From Deltaproteobacteria bacterium (GTDB lineage: Bacteria > Desulfobacterota > Syntrophobacteria > BM002): a stretch of 64,000 nt of DNA. Shown here piece by piece: positions 1 through 8,008 of the stretch. The stretch lies in NCBI GenBank assembly GCA_019309045.1, contig JAFDGZ010000022.1, forward strand, positions 1 to 64,000. Reading direction: 5' to 3'. Under the pieces are notes generated by a model. The model saw only the letters and a program-made list of their open reading frames with translations, searched no databases and was not told the DNA's origin. Within the stretch, counting starts at the first letter, position 1. Each line of letters starts with the position of its first letter. Made by a program: the position numbers and the translations under genes.

Positions 1-127
1 CAGCCTGCTTGAGTTTGGCCATGATGGTCTCGGCGGTGCCGAGATACTTTTGCCATTTCAAGCGCACTTTGCCGTTTACCCGGTGGACTTCACGCAGGTA
101 CCAGTAGGTTCTACACTTCTGTATGAC
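1..127 (-). pseudogene. Transposase N-terminal fragment (cut by window edge)
   Basis: Read on the minus strand, the frame from 127 down to 1 is open and encodes about 40 residues, including RTYWYLREVHRVNGKVR and KYLGTAE. This resembles the N-terminus of IS4/IS1634-type transposases. An in-frame stop lies at 128-130 and no ATG or GTG follows it, so either the start is non-standard or the gene has decayed. The rest lies outside the window, so activity cannot be judged. No terminal inverted repeat was recognised in 128-300, which otherwise holds nothing I can support. Confidence 0.45.
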
Positions 128-300
128 TTAACTGACTAAATTCATTGGATAATACATCCAAATTCGACTTGTCTCTGAAAGTCAGGTCAGACGCCTAAAA
201 TCGGATGATCGCAGAGCCTAGGATACGTAAAGTAGGTACCTGGTAAGACTTGCATTCCTGGCAATGTTTGGATTTATGGTGGTTGAATAGACAGGAGGAA

Positions 301-591
301 TTATTTGATATGTCTCTTGCTTAATTTCTTGAGCTTTGGTCTATCACCAGAAATGAGAGCCTCTTTTTTTGCTCGGGACCAACACTTTATTTGCCGTTCG
401 CGGGACCGCGCTTGCTCGACATTCGGGTGTTCTTCCGAGTAAACAAGTGTTACTGGACGGCGACTTGTGGTGTACCTCGCGGCTCTACCTTCATTGTGCG
501 CCCGAAAGCGTTCCTCCAGGGCACTGGTAGTCCCCACGTAGTAGCTGCCATCCGAACATTTTAGAATGTAAAGAAAATAGCATTTATTCAT
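301..591 (-). CDS. Small GIY-YIG nuclease-domain protein (UPF0213 type)
   Basis: This 96-residue protein is a single GIY-YIG domain. The GIY element is seen as YILKC (residues 8-12) and the YIG element as YYVGT (17-21). The catalytic-type Arg lies in ERFRAH and the conserved Glu in the RERQIKCW segment. The C-terminus is lysine/arginine rich. Length and layout match the UPF0213/YhbQ group of stand-alone GIY-YIG proteins, whose physiological role is poorly defined. The ribosome site is weak (GGTGG upstream of ATG 591). The first of two 90-bp palindrome-rich repeats starts only 8 bases upstream, at 599, so gene and repeats may be one unit inserted beside ssrA. The family call is firm; the mobility idea is inference. 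Confidence 0.85.
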   Translation of the reverse strand: MNKCYFLYILKCSDGSYYVGTTSALEERFRAHNEGRAARYTTSRRPVTLVYSEEHPNVEQARSRERQIKCWSRAKKEALISGDRPKLKKLSKRHIK

Positions 592-598
592 TGAGCAC

Positions 599-688
599 CA
601 CCATTCGATGCTTGAGTTGAGAGTCTATCACAAGGCAGCAAATTTAATGGCCTGCCATGAGTAAGGCCTGAGCGGAGCGCAGGCCGCA
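599..688. repeat. 90-bp direct repeat, copy 1
   Basis: Identical base for base to 736-825 (offset 137). It begins CACCATTCGATGC. It contains the imperfect palindrome GCCTGAGCGGAGCGCAGGC (667-685). It also holds the left arms of two stems closed in the following spacer: GGCAGCAAA (634-642) with TTTGCTGCC (693-701), and TGAGTAAG (658-665) with CTTACTCA (725-732). The content resembles a REP/MITE-like element rather than coding DNA. Confidence 0.9.
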
Positions 689-735
689 AAGGTTTGCTGC
701 CCTTCGATGCGCTCGCTAAGCTCGCTTACTCAGGA

Positions 736-825
736 CACCATTCGATGCTTGAGTTGAGAGTCTATCACAAGGCAGCAAATTTAATGGCCTGCCATGAGTA
801 AGGCCTGAGCGGAGCGCAGGCCGCA
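736..825. repeat. 90-bp direct repeat, copy 2, joined to the ssrA 3' end
   Basis: Second copy of the 599-688 repeat. It runs straight into the tmRNA 3' end, so GCATCGAATGGTGG (823-836) is the reverse complement of the CCACCATTCGATGC that opens copy 1 (598-611). The pair is therefore bounded by 14-base inverted repeats that include the tmRNA CCA end. This may be an insertion target site or the element terminus. Confidence 0.85.
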
Positions 826-830
826 TCGAA

Positions 831-1162
831 TGGTGGAGGCGGCGGGAGTCGAACCCGCGTCCGAGAACCTTCCGTTTAAGCTTCTACATGCTTAGCCCGG
901 GTATTGAGTTCTCGCTCTCCGGGACTCCCCTCGGGCAGGATTCCACCCGCTGCCTGCAGGCAGGTGCAGCGGGCGGTTCCGCTAGTCGACGCCCTTTGCC
1001 GGCCCCGCGGACCCGGACCGGCAGGACGGTAGCCGCTTTATGCGGCTACGGCATACGCATAGTCGTCTGCGTTTGCATTTAACCCCACCTGTTTAACGAG
1101 CAGGCAGGAACCTCGGCATGCCGCTTAAACTTCATTGTCCCCGTCGAACCCGTTTCGCCCCC
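831..1162 (-). ncRNA. ssrA: tmRNA (transfer-messenger RNA)
   Basis: The RNA rescues stalled ribosomes together with SmpB, encoded just upstream on the same strand. The minus strand starts GGGGGCGAAACGGGTTCGAC at 1162 and ends with the T-arm and acceptor GCCTCCACCA at 831, CCA included. The seven 5' bases GGGGGCG pair with CGCCTCC of the 3' end (one G-U). The tag reading frame is at 1038-1076 and encodes ANADDYAYAVAA followed by TAA. The length (332 nt) and the AVAA tag ending are ordinary for deltaproteobacterial tmRNAs. Boundaries are set by the acceptor pairing and are probably accurate to within a base or two. Confidence 0.96.
1038..1076 (-). CDS. tmRNA proteolysis tag (ANADDYAYAVAA)
   Basis: This is the internal tag frame of ssrA. 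The resume codon GCA at 1076 is followed by 11 more codons and TAA. The encoded ANADDYAYAVAA has the hydrophobic small-residue ending recognised by ClpXP-type proteases. Tagging with this sequence is inferred from tmRNA biology. Confidence 0.9.
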   Translation of the reverse strand, partial: ANADDYAYAVAA

Positions 1163-1264
1163 ATTCCTGGAAGGTAAAACTTCGAAGAGGATTTATCCAT
1201 ATATTATGATTTATTAGCTTGCATGTCAAATAAAGGGCAGGAGTTTACTGCTGCGCCGGCGGAA

Positions 1265-1726
1265 TCAATACCTCTTCTTGATGGCCTTTTCCATTTCGCG
1301 CTGCTCTGTTTTTCTCTTCAAAGTCTCCCGTTTGTCATAGATCTTCTTGCCGCGCGCCAGGGCCAGCTCCACCTTTGCCTTGCCATTCTTGAAATAAATC
1401 TTCAGGGGCACTAGGGTGAGGCCCCTTTCCTGGGTCTTGCCGGTCAACCGCTTCAGCTCACTCTTGTGGACCAGCAGTTTGCGCACCCGGTCGGGCTGGT
1501 GGTTGTCATAGTGGGCATGGCTGTACGGTGAAATGTGAGCCTGCATGAGAAAAAGCTCCCCGTCCTTGATGCGGGCATAGCTGTCTTTGAGATTGGCCTT
1601 GCCCTGGCGCAGGGATTTCACCTCGGTGCCCAGCAGCACCATGCCCGCCTCGATGACCTCGAGGATGTGGTAGTCGTGCCGCGCCTTTTTGTTTTGACAG
1701 ACGATTTTGATATTTGCTCGAGTCAT
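1265..1726 (-). CDS. smpB: SsrA-binding protein SmpB
   Basis: A 153-residue SmpB with the conserved N-terminal block (NKKARHDYHILE, residues 12-23), the GTEVKSLR motif (33-40) and a basic C-terminal tail ending in KAIKKRY that enters the ribosomal mRNA channel. It binds the tRNA-like domain of tmRNA and is needed for trans-translation. Its ATG (1726-1724) shares one base with the TGA of ptsI, so it is translationally coupled to the upstream PTS genes. ssrA follows about 100 bases downstream, the usual partnership. Confidence 0.97.
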   Translation of the reverse strand: MTRANIKIVCQNKKARHDYHILEVIEAGMVLLGTEVKSLRQGKANLKDSYARIKDGELFLMQAHISPYSHAHYDNHQPDRVRKLLVHKSELKRLTGKTQERGLTLVPLKIYFKNGKAKVELALARGKKIYDKRETLKRKTEQREMEKAIKKRY

Positions 1727-3534
1727 CAGCAGATAAAGTCGACATCCAGGTGTTTGCCCAGTTCAGCCGGGAAGAACTCGAAATCCTCTCGGAAGCGCTG
1801 CCAGGCAATTTCCCGCAGGTAGGCATTGATCTGCTCAGCAGTAGAAAGGTTGAGAGCCTGGCGCAGGTATGTCTTGCATTCTTCCAGGTTGGCGTTGCGA
1901 ATGACCTGCTTGACCCGGGGGACTGCCAGGGCGTTCATGCTCAAGGAGTCGAGTTCGAAGCCCAGAAGAATGGGTGCATACAGGGGCTCTCCTGCCATCT
2001 CTCCGCAGAGCGATACGGGAATTCCAGCCCGGTGGCCGGCATCGGTCACCTGTTTGATCATCCTCAGAATAGCAGGATGCAGAGGCTCATACAGGTGGGC
2101 CACATGTTCATTGACGCGATCGATGGCCAGGGCATACTGCACCAGGTCATTGGTGCCGATGCTGAAAAAATCAACCTCCCTTGCCAACAGATCAGCCACT
2201 GCCACTGCAGAAGGCACCTCGATCATTATGCCCACGGGCAGAGGGTTGCTGAATCTGATGCCTTCTTCCTGCAAGGACTGCCGTACTTCAGCAAGAAGAT
2301 CCTTGGCGGCCCGCAGCTCCCCCAGACCGGAGATCATGGGGAACATGAGGCGCACATTGTCGGTGACTGCACTTACCCGCAAGATGGCCCGCAGTTGAGT
2401 CCGAAAGAGCCTGTTCTCCTGCAGGCAGAGTCGGATGGCTCTCAAGCCCAGGGCAGGGTTCGTCTGGTTGCCGCGCTGCAGGCCGGTGAGCAGTTTTTCA
2501 GCGCCGAGGTCGAGGGTGCGAATGGTTACCGCCTCTGGATACACAATCTCAGCCACTTCACGGTAGTCCCAGAACAGGGTGTCCTCGTCAGGAAGATCCT
2601 GCCGATTGAGGTAGAGATACTCCGTCCGATAGAGGCCGATTCCCTCGGCGCCATTGTCCAGTACTGCCACTACTTCTTCCAGCAGCTCTATATTCGCCTG
2701 TATTCTTATGGAAAAGCCGTCTTCGGTCTCAGCAGGCAGAGCAGCACAGCGGGTCAATTCCTTGCGGTAGGCCTCCACCTGATACTGCCGTTCGTAGTAA
2801 TAATTGAGGAGCTCCTCATCAGGATCGATGATCACCGTACCGGTGGTGCCGTCCACCACCATCAGTTCCCCGGAGCGAACCTCTCTGGTTATGGCCTCGA
2901 GGCCCACAACCGCGGGGATATCCAGGGAACGCGCAATAATGGCGGTGTGGGAAGTCTTGCCCCCCATGTCGGTAACAAAGCCCAGAGTGCGTTCTACCTG
3001 GAGCTGCATGGTGTCTGCCGGAGACAGGTCATGAGCCACGATGATGACTCTTTCCTTGATGCCAGCCACGCTCTGGGCCTTCTGGCCAGTGAGATTGCCC
3101 AGTACCATGCCCGCCACGTAATCTACGTCGGAAATCCGGCTGCGAATATATTCGTCCTCGATCCTGGCGAAAAGGCGATGGGCATTCTCCAGGGCTTGCT
3201 TGACTGCCCATTCCGCATTTACCTTGTGTTCTCTGATGAAGCGGATGGTCTCGTCATAGAGCATCCTGTCTCGCAATATATGGAGATGGCTGTCGAGGAT
3301 GTAGACATGCTCTGGGAATTCTCCAGCCATGCCGGACTTGATCTCCTGCAGATCAATTTCGGCTTTATCCACAGCTGCAGCAAAACGACGCACCTCCTGT
3401 TCTGTCTGTGCGGCTGGCAGGTGGTGGTACACCACAGCCACCCTGTTGCGATCCACCTGATAGGCCTTGCCAATGGCAATGCCCGGTGTGACCCCGATTC
3501 CTTTCAGGATCTTACGGGCTTTCCCCGGGGGCAT
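1726..3534 (-). CDS. ptsI: Phosphoenolpyruvate-protein phosphotransferase (PTS enzyme I)
   Basis: Enzyme I autophosphorylates from PEP and passes the phosphate to HPr. The phospho-histidine motif GGKTSHTAIIAR is present (His about residue 196), with IGTNDLVQY and SLCGEMA in the C-terminal PEP-binding barrel. With the ATG at 3534 the protein is 602 residues, normal for the family. This start has a GAGGAA-type ribosome site just past the ptsH stop; an upstream ATG at 3564 would overlap ptsH by 26 bases. Cotranscribed after ptsH and before smpB. No sugar-specific EIIB/EIIC lies nearby, so a regulatory PTS, probably feeding an EIIA such as the one at 30475, is likely. Confidence 0.95.
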   Translation of the reverse strand: MPPGKARKILKGIGVTPGIAIGKAYQVDRNRVAVVYHHLPAAQTEQEVRRFAAAVDKAEIDLQEIKSGMAGEFPEHVYILDSHLHILRDRMLYDETIRFIREHKVNAEWAVKQALENAHRLFARIEDEYIRSRISDVDYVAGMVLGNLTGQKAQSVAGIKERVIIVAHDLSPADTMQLQVERTLGFVTDMGGKTSHTAIIARSLDIPAVVGLEAITREVRSGELMVVDGTTGTVIIDPDEELLNYYYERQYQVEAYRKELTRCAALPAETEDGFSIRIQANIELLEEVVAVLDNGAEGIGLYRTEYLYLNRQDLPDEDTLFWDYREVAEIVYPEAVTIRTLDLGAEKLLTGLQRGNQTNPALGLRAIRLCLQENRLFRTQLRAILRVSAVTDNVRLMFPMISGLGELRAAKDLLAEVRQSLQEEGIRFSNPLPVGIMIEVPSAVAVADLLAREVDFFSIGTNDLVQYALAIDRVNEHVAHLYEPLHPAILRMIKQVTDAGHRAGIPVSLCGEMAGEPLYAPILLGFELDSLSMNALAVPRVKQVIRNANLEECKTYLRQALNLSTAEQINAYLREIAWQRFREDFEFFPAELGKHLDVDFIC

Positions 3535-3538
3535 CTCA

Positions 3539-3823
3539 CTATTCCTCGCCAAAATTGGATTCAAAAAGGCTGGTCAGGGCGTCCATGGCTTCCAGCGCAT
3601 CATCGCCCTCCACGTGCACCTCGATTATACATCCCTGTGGACAGGCCAGGGTCAAGATGCCGAGTATGCTCTTGGCGTCCGCCTCCTGGCCGTTTTTGAG
3701 GAATCGAATGTGGGAACGGTACTGATTGGCAATCTTGACTATTTTGGCGGCAGCACGAGCGTGCAGGCCCAGTTTGTTGCCAATGGTAAATTGTCGTTGT
3801 AGGACCGGCATTGCCTTGATCAT
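3539..3823 (-). CDS. ptsH: Phosphocarrier protein HPr
   Basis: A 94-residue HPr. The phosphorylated histidine is in NKLGLHARAAAKIV (His21) and the regulatory serine region KSILGILTLACPQG is intact, so HPr-kinase control is possible. It accepts phosphate from the enzyme I encoded directly downstream and donates it to EIIA proteins. ATGs at 3823 and 3811 are both plausible starts; neither has a strong ribosome site. The segment 3824-4004 upstream shows no gene. Confidence 0.95.
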   Translation of the reverse strand: MIKAMPVLQRQFTIGNKLGLHARAAAKIVKIANQYRSHIRFLKNGQEADAKSILGILTLACPQGCIIEVHVEGDDALEAMDALTSLFESNFGEE

Positions 3824-4004
3824 AGCAAAATAGCAGTGACAGGAATTTCCCGCTCACACCAGTGCATCTGTCTTGTCTAGAAAGCTTCCAGCCCACTTCT
3901 ACAGGCTCCTGTTCAAGAGGGGCAAAATGGCTACAGTGGGCACGGCACAGCCTTCTTAGCACATGGCTACAGCCAAGTCAATAGAGGCCGGCCCGCCATG
4001 AATC

Positions 4005-4850
4005 TCATCTATCCTGCCGCCTGATCTTCAGGGCCTGCTGATAGACCAGCCTCTTGCTCAGTCCCCGGGCCAGAGCCACCTCAGCCACAATCTCTTTGAG
4101 CGGCTTCTCTGTTGACTGGAGGCGAAGCCTCAACTCCTCCTCCAGGGAATCATACACCTTTTCTGCTTCCGGGGAAACACCGGCGACCACCAGAGTCACC
4201 TCACCCCGCGGCGGCTTCTGCCAGTGCGCCACCGCTTGCTCCAGTGAGCCGCGGAACACTTCTTCGTGGATCTTTGTCAATTCCCGGGTTACGGCAACCT
4301 GGCGGCTGCCCCAGATCTTGTACATATCACACAGCGAGGCTGGCAGCCTGTGGGGCGACTCGAAGAGCACCAGGGTCTCCTGCACATGGGAGTAGCGAGC
4401 CAGGAAGGCGCAGCGGGCTGCGCTTCTACTCGGTGGATAGCCCAGGAAAAGGAATTTGTCAGTGGGAAGCCCCGAGACTATGAGAGAGCTGATCAGGGCA
4501 GAGGGCCCTGGGATTGCCAGCACCTGGATGCCCGCAGCCACAGCCCGACGCACCAGGTCGAAGCCCGGATCTGCTATGGATGGCGTGCCGGCATCGCTCA
4601 CCAGAGCCACTGCTTTGCCAGCCTGAAGTTCTGCCAGCAGATGCGGCGTCTGCACAGCGGCATTGTGGTCGTGATAGCTCAGCAGGGGTCGATGTATGTC
4701 GTAAAAACTCAGAAGTTTCCTGGTTCGGCGGGTGTCCTCGGCGGCAATAATGTCAACTTCACGGAGCGTGCGCAGGGCGCGCAGAGTAATGTCCTCCAGA
4801 TTGCCTATAGGAGTGGCTACCAGAAAGAGACTGCCTGTTGTGGAGCGCAT
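4005..4850 (-). CDS. rsmI: 16S rRNA (cytidine1402-2'-O)-methyltransferase RsmI
   Basis: A 281-residue tetrapyrrole-methylase-fold protein with the family blocks LFLVATPIGNLEDIT (residues 9-23), AAEDTRRTRKLL (36-47), SDAGTPSIADPG (85-96) and PGPSALI. The C-terminal KEIVAEVALARGLSKRLVYQ segment is the usual RsmI tail. The enzyme 2'-O-methylates C1402 in the decoding centre. It sits in a minus-strand block of ribosome genes between yraN and ptsH, separated from yraN by about 100 bases, with the ATG at 4850. Confidence 0.96.
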   Translation of the reverse strand: MRSTTGSLFLVATPIGNLEDITLRALRTLREVDIIAAEDTRRTRKLLSFYDIHRPLLSYHDHNAAVQTPHLLAELQAGKAVALVSDAGTPSIADPGFDLVRRAVAAGIQVLAIPGPSALISSLIVSGLPTDKFLFLGYPPSRSAARCAFLARYSHVQETLVLFESPHRLPASLCDMYKIWGSRQVAVTRELTKIHEEVFRGSLEQAVAHWQKPPRGEVTLVVAGVSPEAEKVYDSLEEELRLRLQSTEKPLKEIVAEVALARGLSKRLVYQQALKIRRQDR

Positions 4851-4952
4851 CTACCTCTCTCTAAAAGCGAATACAGCAGCGGCTGTCCGAGTTCGGCCTG
4901 CATTGCCGTTTGCAGGTTGCCCGGCTGACCGCCACCTTGCTGCCGGCGTCCA

Positions 4953-5336
4953 TCAAAAAGTAGTTTCAAAGGCGTTCTCGATCAGTTCAATCTTTGGCGT
5001 GGAGCGGATGTTGCTCACAGAGACCACATCGAACCTGGCGCTGGCATCCGTCAGATTGTGGCGCTGCAGATAATACCAGGCCACCTGGCTCAGTTTGTGC
5101 CTCTTGGCGGCTGTTATGGCCATGGCAGGAACACCGAACGCCTTGCTGCTGCGCGACTTGACCTCAACGAATACGACTACACCCCGATGACGGGCAATGA
5201 TGTCAATTTCGCCCAGAGGGCAGCGATAATTGCGGGCAACAATACGATATCCCCTTTGCTTCAAATAGTGGAGAGCCAGTATCTCACCTTGCTCACCCAG
5301 GGCAAGATGGCTCATGCTGCTTCGGTCTAGAGTCAT
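4953..5336 (-). CDS. yraN: YraN/UPF0102 nuclease-fold protein
   Basis: A small restriction-endonuclease-like fold protein. The conserved core is GEQGEILALHYLKQRGYRIV, then GEIDIIARHRGVVVFVEVKSR, in which D, E and K (EID..., VEVK) match the PD-(D/E)XK-type site. Family function is unsettled. I take the ATG at 5336 (127 residues) because a longer frame back to 5504 would run into rnhB, which ends at 5380; ATG 5315 is an alternative and neither has a good ribosome site. It follows rnhB, a very common bacterial pairing. Confidence 0.9.
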   Translation of the reverse strand: MTLDRSSMSHLALGEQGEILALHYLKQRGYRIVARNYRCPLGEIDIIARHRGVVVFVEVKSRSSKAFGVPAMAITAAKRHKLSQVAWYYLQRHNLTDASARFDVVSVSNIRSTPKIELIENAFETTF

Positions 5337-5379
5337 TTCGGCAGTCTTGCAGGTGTCAGCCGCCAGTCCCAGACGCTGT

Positions 5380-6042
5380 TCAGGTAAATTTTTCAGACCT
5401 GGGCGGGCCGACTCCCCGGAAAGATTGTCGGTGCAAGGGGCAGGACCCATAGCGCTCCAGTGCCTGGCGATGTTCTCTTGTGCCGTAGCCCTTGTTGCGG
5501 GCAAAGTTATAGTGGGGATAGCTGCGATGATACTCCAGCATCAACCTGTCGCGGTGTACTTTGGCCACAATGGATGCGGCTGCCACTGATACTGACAGAC
5601 GATCGCCGCCCTTGATGGGCTGTTGCGGCAGGGAAACTGGTATCCGCCAGGGACCGTCGACCAGCAGAAAATCAGGGGGTGGCTCCAGGCGGCTGACAGC
5701 CAGGCGCATTGCCTCCAGGCTGGCCGTGAGAATGTCGGTGCGGTCTATCTCCCCGGCGCTCACCTGGCCCAGGCCCACGGCCAGGGCCTTTTCCAGGATG
5801 GTATGGCAGCAGGCCTGCCGTTGGGCGGCAGTAAGTTGTTTGGAGTCGCGAATTTCAGGGAAATCCATGCCGGCCGGCAGCACCACGGCTGCAGCTACCA
5901 CCGGCCCGGCCAGAGGGCCGCGTCCCACCTCATCCACACCAGCCACTCGGCAGAATCCCCGCTGCAGGGCGGCTCGCTCAAAATGCCAGCGATCAATGTC
6001 CAGGCCAGGAAAAAGCTGGCCCTGAGAGGATGCTCGACTCAT
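5380..6042 (-). CDS. rnhB: Ribonuclease HII
   Basis: A 220-residue RNase HII that removes ribonucleotides from RNA-DNA hybrids. The active-site segment VAGVDEVGRGPLAGPVVAAAV holds the first Asp-Glu pair. DSKQLTAAQR and VDGPWRIP follow, and the last acidic residues lie in AASIVAKVHRDRLM. Length is normal. It sits 30 bases downstream of rplS and about 40 upstream of yraN, the usual rplS-rnhB-yraN order. Confidence 0.96.
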   Translation of the reverse strand: MSRASSQGQLFPGLDIDRWHFERAALQRGFCRVAGVDEVGRGPLAGPVVAAAVVLPAGMDFPEIRDSKQLTAAQRQACCHTILEKALAVGLGQVSAGEIDRTDILTASLEAMRLAVSRLEPPPDFLLVDGPWRIPVSLPQQPIKGGDRLSVSVAAASIVAKVHRDRLMLEYHRSYPHYNFARNKGYGTREHRQALERYGSCPLHRQSFRGVGPPRSEKFT

Positions 6043-6072
6043 ATACCCCCGGATTGTTAAGCAGCCCTCACC

Positions 6073-6420
6073 CTAGTGGGGGCGAAGCTCCCGGATGCGG
6101 GCGGCCTTGCCCCTCCTCTGGCGCAGGTAATAGAGGCGGGAGCGGCGCACCCGGCCGCGGCTGACCACTTCAATCTTTTCGAGCTGGGGAGAGTGCAGGG
6201 GGAAGATGCGTTCCACTCCTACTCCGTAGGATACCTTGCGCACCGTGATGGTGGCATTGATGGTGCCTTTGCGCTTGCGAATGACCACGCCCTGAAAGAC
6301 CTGGATTCGCTCCTTGTCGCCTTCGCGGATCTTTACGTGCACCTTTACAGTGTCCCCGGGCTTGAAGTCCGGAATATCTGTGCGCATCTGCTCTCTGTCA
6401 AGGTTCTCTATGATGTTCAT
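6073..6420 (-). CDS. rplS: 50S ribosomal protein L19
   Basis: A 115-residue L19 with the characteristic [29 protein letters not shown] and [17 protein letters not shown] segments. I chose the ATG at 6420 because it begins at the family N-terminus and has an AGAGGAAG ribosome site 5-6 bases upstream; the frame is open further but without family sequence. It lies downstream of trmD and an RNA methyltransferase in the classical rpsP-rimM-trmD-rplS operon. Confidence 0.97.
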   Translation of the reverse strand: MNIIENLDREQMRTDIPDFKPGDTVKVHVKIREGDKERIQVFQGVVIRKRKGTINATITVRKVSYGVGVERIFPLHSPQLEKIEVVSRGRVRRSRLYYLRQRRGKAARIRELRPH

Positions 6421-6519
6421 AGTTCTTCCTCTTGTATCTCTGTTCCATCTCTTGCTGAGGCAACTCGCCCAGCGCCTCATGGCGTGGTTGGCTGCAGTGG
6501 AATCTAGCTGTAGGCTCCT

Positions 6520-7086
6520 CTAACTCAACTCCTCTCTATCACTGAGAAGTCTGTCCAGTATGATGCTTGCCGCCGAACGGACCGAAAGGTGATTATATCC
6601 GTGGCGGCCATCTATAGGCGGCAGCTGATAATCTGCCAGCTCCATAACCTCTCTGCTCAATCCCCAGGCGGTGCCGAAGAGAATCAACAGCTGGCCGCCA
6701 GCCGTGAGCCACTGACGAGCTTCACCATAGGTGAACACAGGTCGGCACACTGTGGCTGCCGTGGCCAACAGCTTTGTCTGTTTCCCAGCCGTCCGGCAAT
6801 TACGCTGCACAACATCGTCCACCGAATCCGCCAGCTCCACCAGTTCCAGAGCCGCTTTCCGTTCAGGGTGCACTTGCGAGCCGCGGCCCCTCAGCCAGTG
6901 GTCCAGCAGCCTGCGCACCAGGCGATGTTGATCCGCCAGTGGCGTGACCACATAGAAGCGGTGTACGCCATAGGTCTTGCATGCTCGAGCAATATCATGA
7001 AGATCCAAGTTGGTAACGGCGGAAGCAATGACTTGCTGATGCCGGTTGTACACAGGGTAGTGGACCAGCGCCACCTCAACATTCAC
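6520..7086 (-). CDS. SPOUT-type RNA methyltransferase (Methyltrn_RNA_4-like)
   Basis: A 188-residue protein with an N-terminal segment VALVHYPVYNRHQQVIASAVTN and a C-terminal knot region ILFGTAWGLSREVMELADY ... PIDGRHGYNHLSVRSAASII, which looks like the SAM-binding trefoil knot of SPOUT methyltransferases. It resembles the family of predicted RNA methyltransferases often placed between trmD and rplS in deltaproteobacteria. The substrate is unknown. It is read just after trmD, with 52 bases between them. Confidence 0.8.
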   Translation of the reverse strand: MNVEVALVHYPVYNRHQQVIASAVTNLDLHDIARACKTYGVHRFYVVTPLADQHRLVRRLLDHWLRGRGSQVHPERKAALELVELADSVDDVVQRNCRTAGKQTKLLATAATVCRPVFTYGEARQWLTAGGQLLILFGTAWGLSREVMELADYQLPPIDGRHGYNHLSVRSAASIILDRLLSDREELS

Positions 7087-7138
7087 ACTGCTGCCTCATC
7101 TCTGCCTGAAAGGAACCCTGCGCTCGCCTTTCACGGCA

Positions 7139-7900
7139 CTAAATTGAACCTCCTGAGCCTTGCTGCTCTTTTTCTCCCTCAATGATTTCTGCCAGGAGCT
7201 GCCGATCTTCAGTGCTCAGTATTGCTCTGGCCAACAAGTCGCGCCGTCTCTTCCAGGTGCGGTAAAGAGATTGCTGCCGGCGCCATCTTCGGATAGCCTC
7301 ATGATTGCCGGAGAGCAGCACTTCAGGAACTCTCTGCCCTTCGAAGACCTCTGGTCTGGTATACTGGGGGTATTCCAGCAGGGTGTCCGCAAAAGTTTCC
7401 TCTGCTGTGGCCTCTCTGTTGCCCAGCACCCCGGGTATCAATCTGCTCACTGCTTCTGTCACTACCAGCGCTGGCAGTTCACCACCGCTGACGATGTAGT
7501 CTCCTATGGAAATCTCGTCGTCTACGTAGGAACGGAGCCGTTCATCAATGCCTTCGTAACGACCGCATACCAGGCTGATATGCTGCAGCCGACTCAGTTC
7601 CCAGGCTATCTCTTGCTTGAACAATCTGCCCTGCGGGCTCATGAGAACAACGTGGGTGGGAGGATCCATGGAGCGTACCCGGCGGATTGCTCCCACCAGT
7701 GGTTCAATTTTCATCACCATGCCGCTGCCGCCGCCATAGGGCCGATCATCTGTGGTCAGATGGCGATCAACGGCAAAGTCTCGAATGTTCACTATACGGA
7801 CATCGATAAGGCCGCGCTCGATCGCTTTGCCGAGGATGCTCTGCTGCAGAGGCGCTCGCACGAGCTCAGGGAATATGGTCAGAATGTCGATGATCATCAT
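7139..7900 (-). CDS. trmD: tRNA (guanine37-N1)-methyltransferase
   Basis: A 253-residue TrmD. It opens with MIIDILTIFPELV and carries the knot motifs PYGGGSGMVMK, LMSPQGRLF, CGRYEGIDERL and YIVSGGELPALVVTEAVSRLIPGVLGN, with the catalytic Asp-containing hinge after them. It methylates G37 of tRNAs to prevent frameshifting. It follows rimM by about 110 bases in the ribosome-maturation operon. Confidence 0.97.
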   Translation of the reverse strand: MMIIDILTIFPELVRAPLQQSILGKAIERGLIDVRIVNIRDFAVDRHLTTDDRPYGGGSGMVMKIEPLVGAIRRVRSMDPPTHVVLMSPQGRLFKQEIAWELSRLQHISLVCGRYEGIDERLRSYVDDEISIGDYIVSGGELPALVVTEAVSRLIPGVLGNREATAEETFADTLLEYPQYTRPEVFEGQRVPEVLLSGNHEAIRRWRRQQSLYRTWKRRRDLLARAILSTEDRQLLAEIIEGEKEQQGSGGSI

Positions 7901-8008
7901 GGAAGCCCACCGTCCCTTGAACGCAGGCCGCCCCTTTTACTATCTCCCTCCTCCATATGACCGCCACGGTTCTGCTTCATTTTCTACACCAGAGAAGCTC
8001 TCCCGGCA

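Noticed and set aside
599-825. CRISPR array
   Set aside because: Only two 90-bp copies with a 47-base gap and internal palindromes; repeat length and number do not fit a CRISPR, and no cas gene is present.
888-1082. 64-codon frame within the tmRNA gene
   Set aside because: It is on the strand opposite ssrA and inside a structural RNA with matching ends and tag; no ribosome site.
1714-3699. 661-codon open frame on the plus strand opposite ptsI
   Set aside because: It is antisense to a well-recognised enzyme I with all motifs. The translation has no family pattern and the open frame follows from the GC-rich codon use of ptsI.
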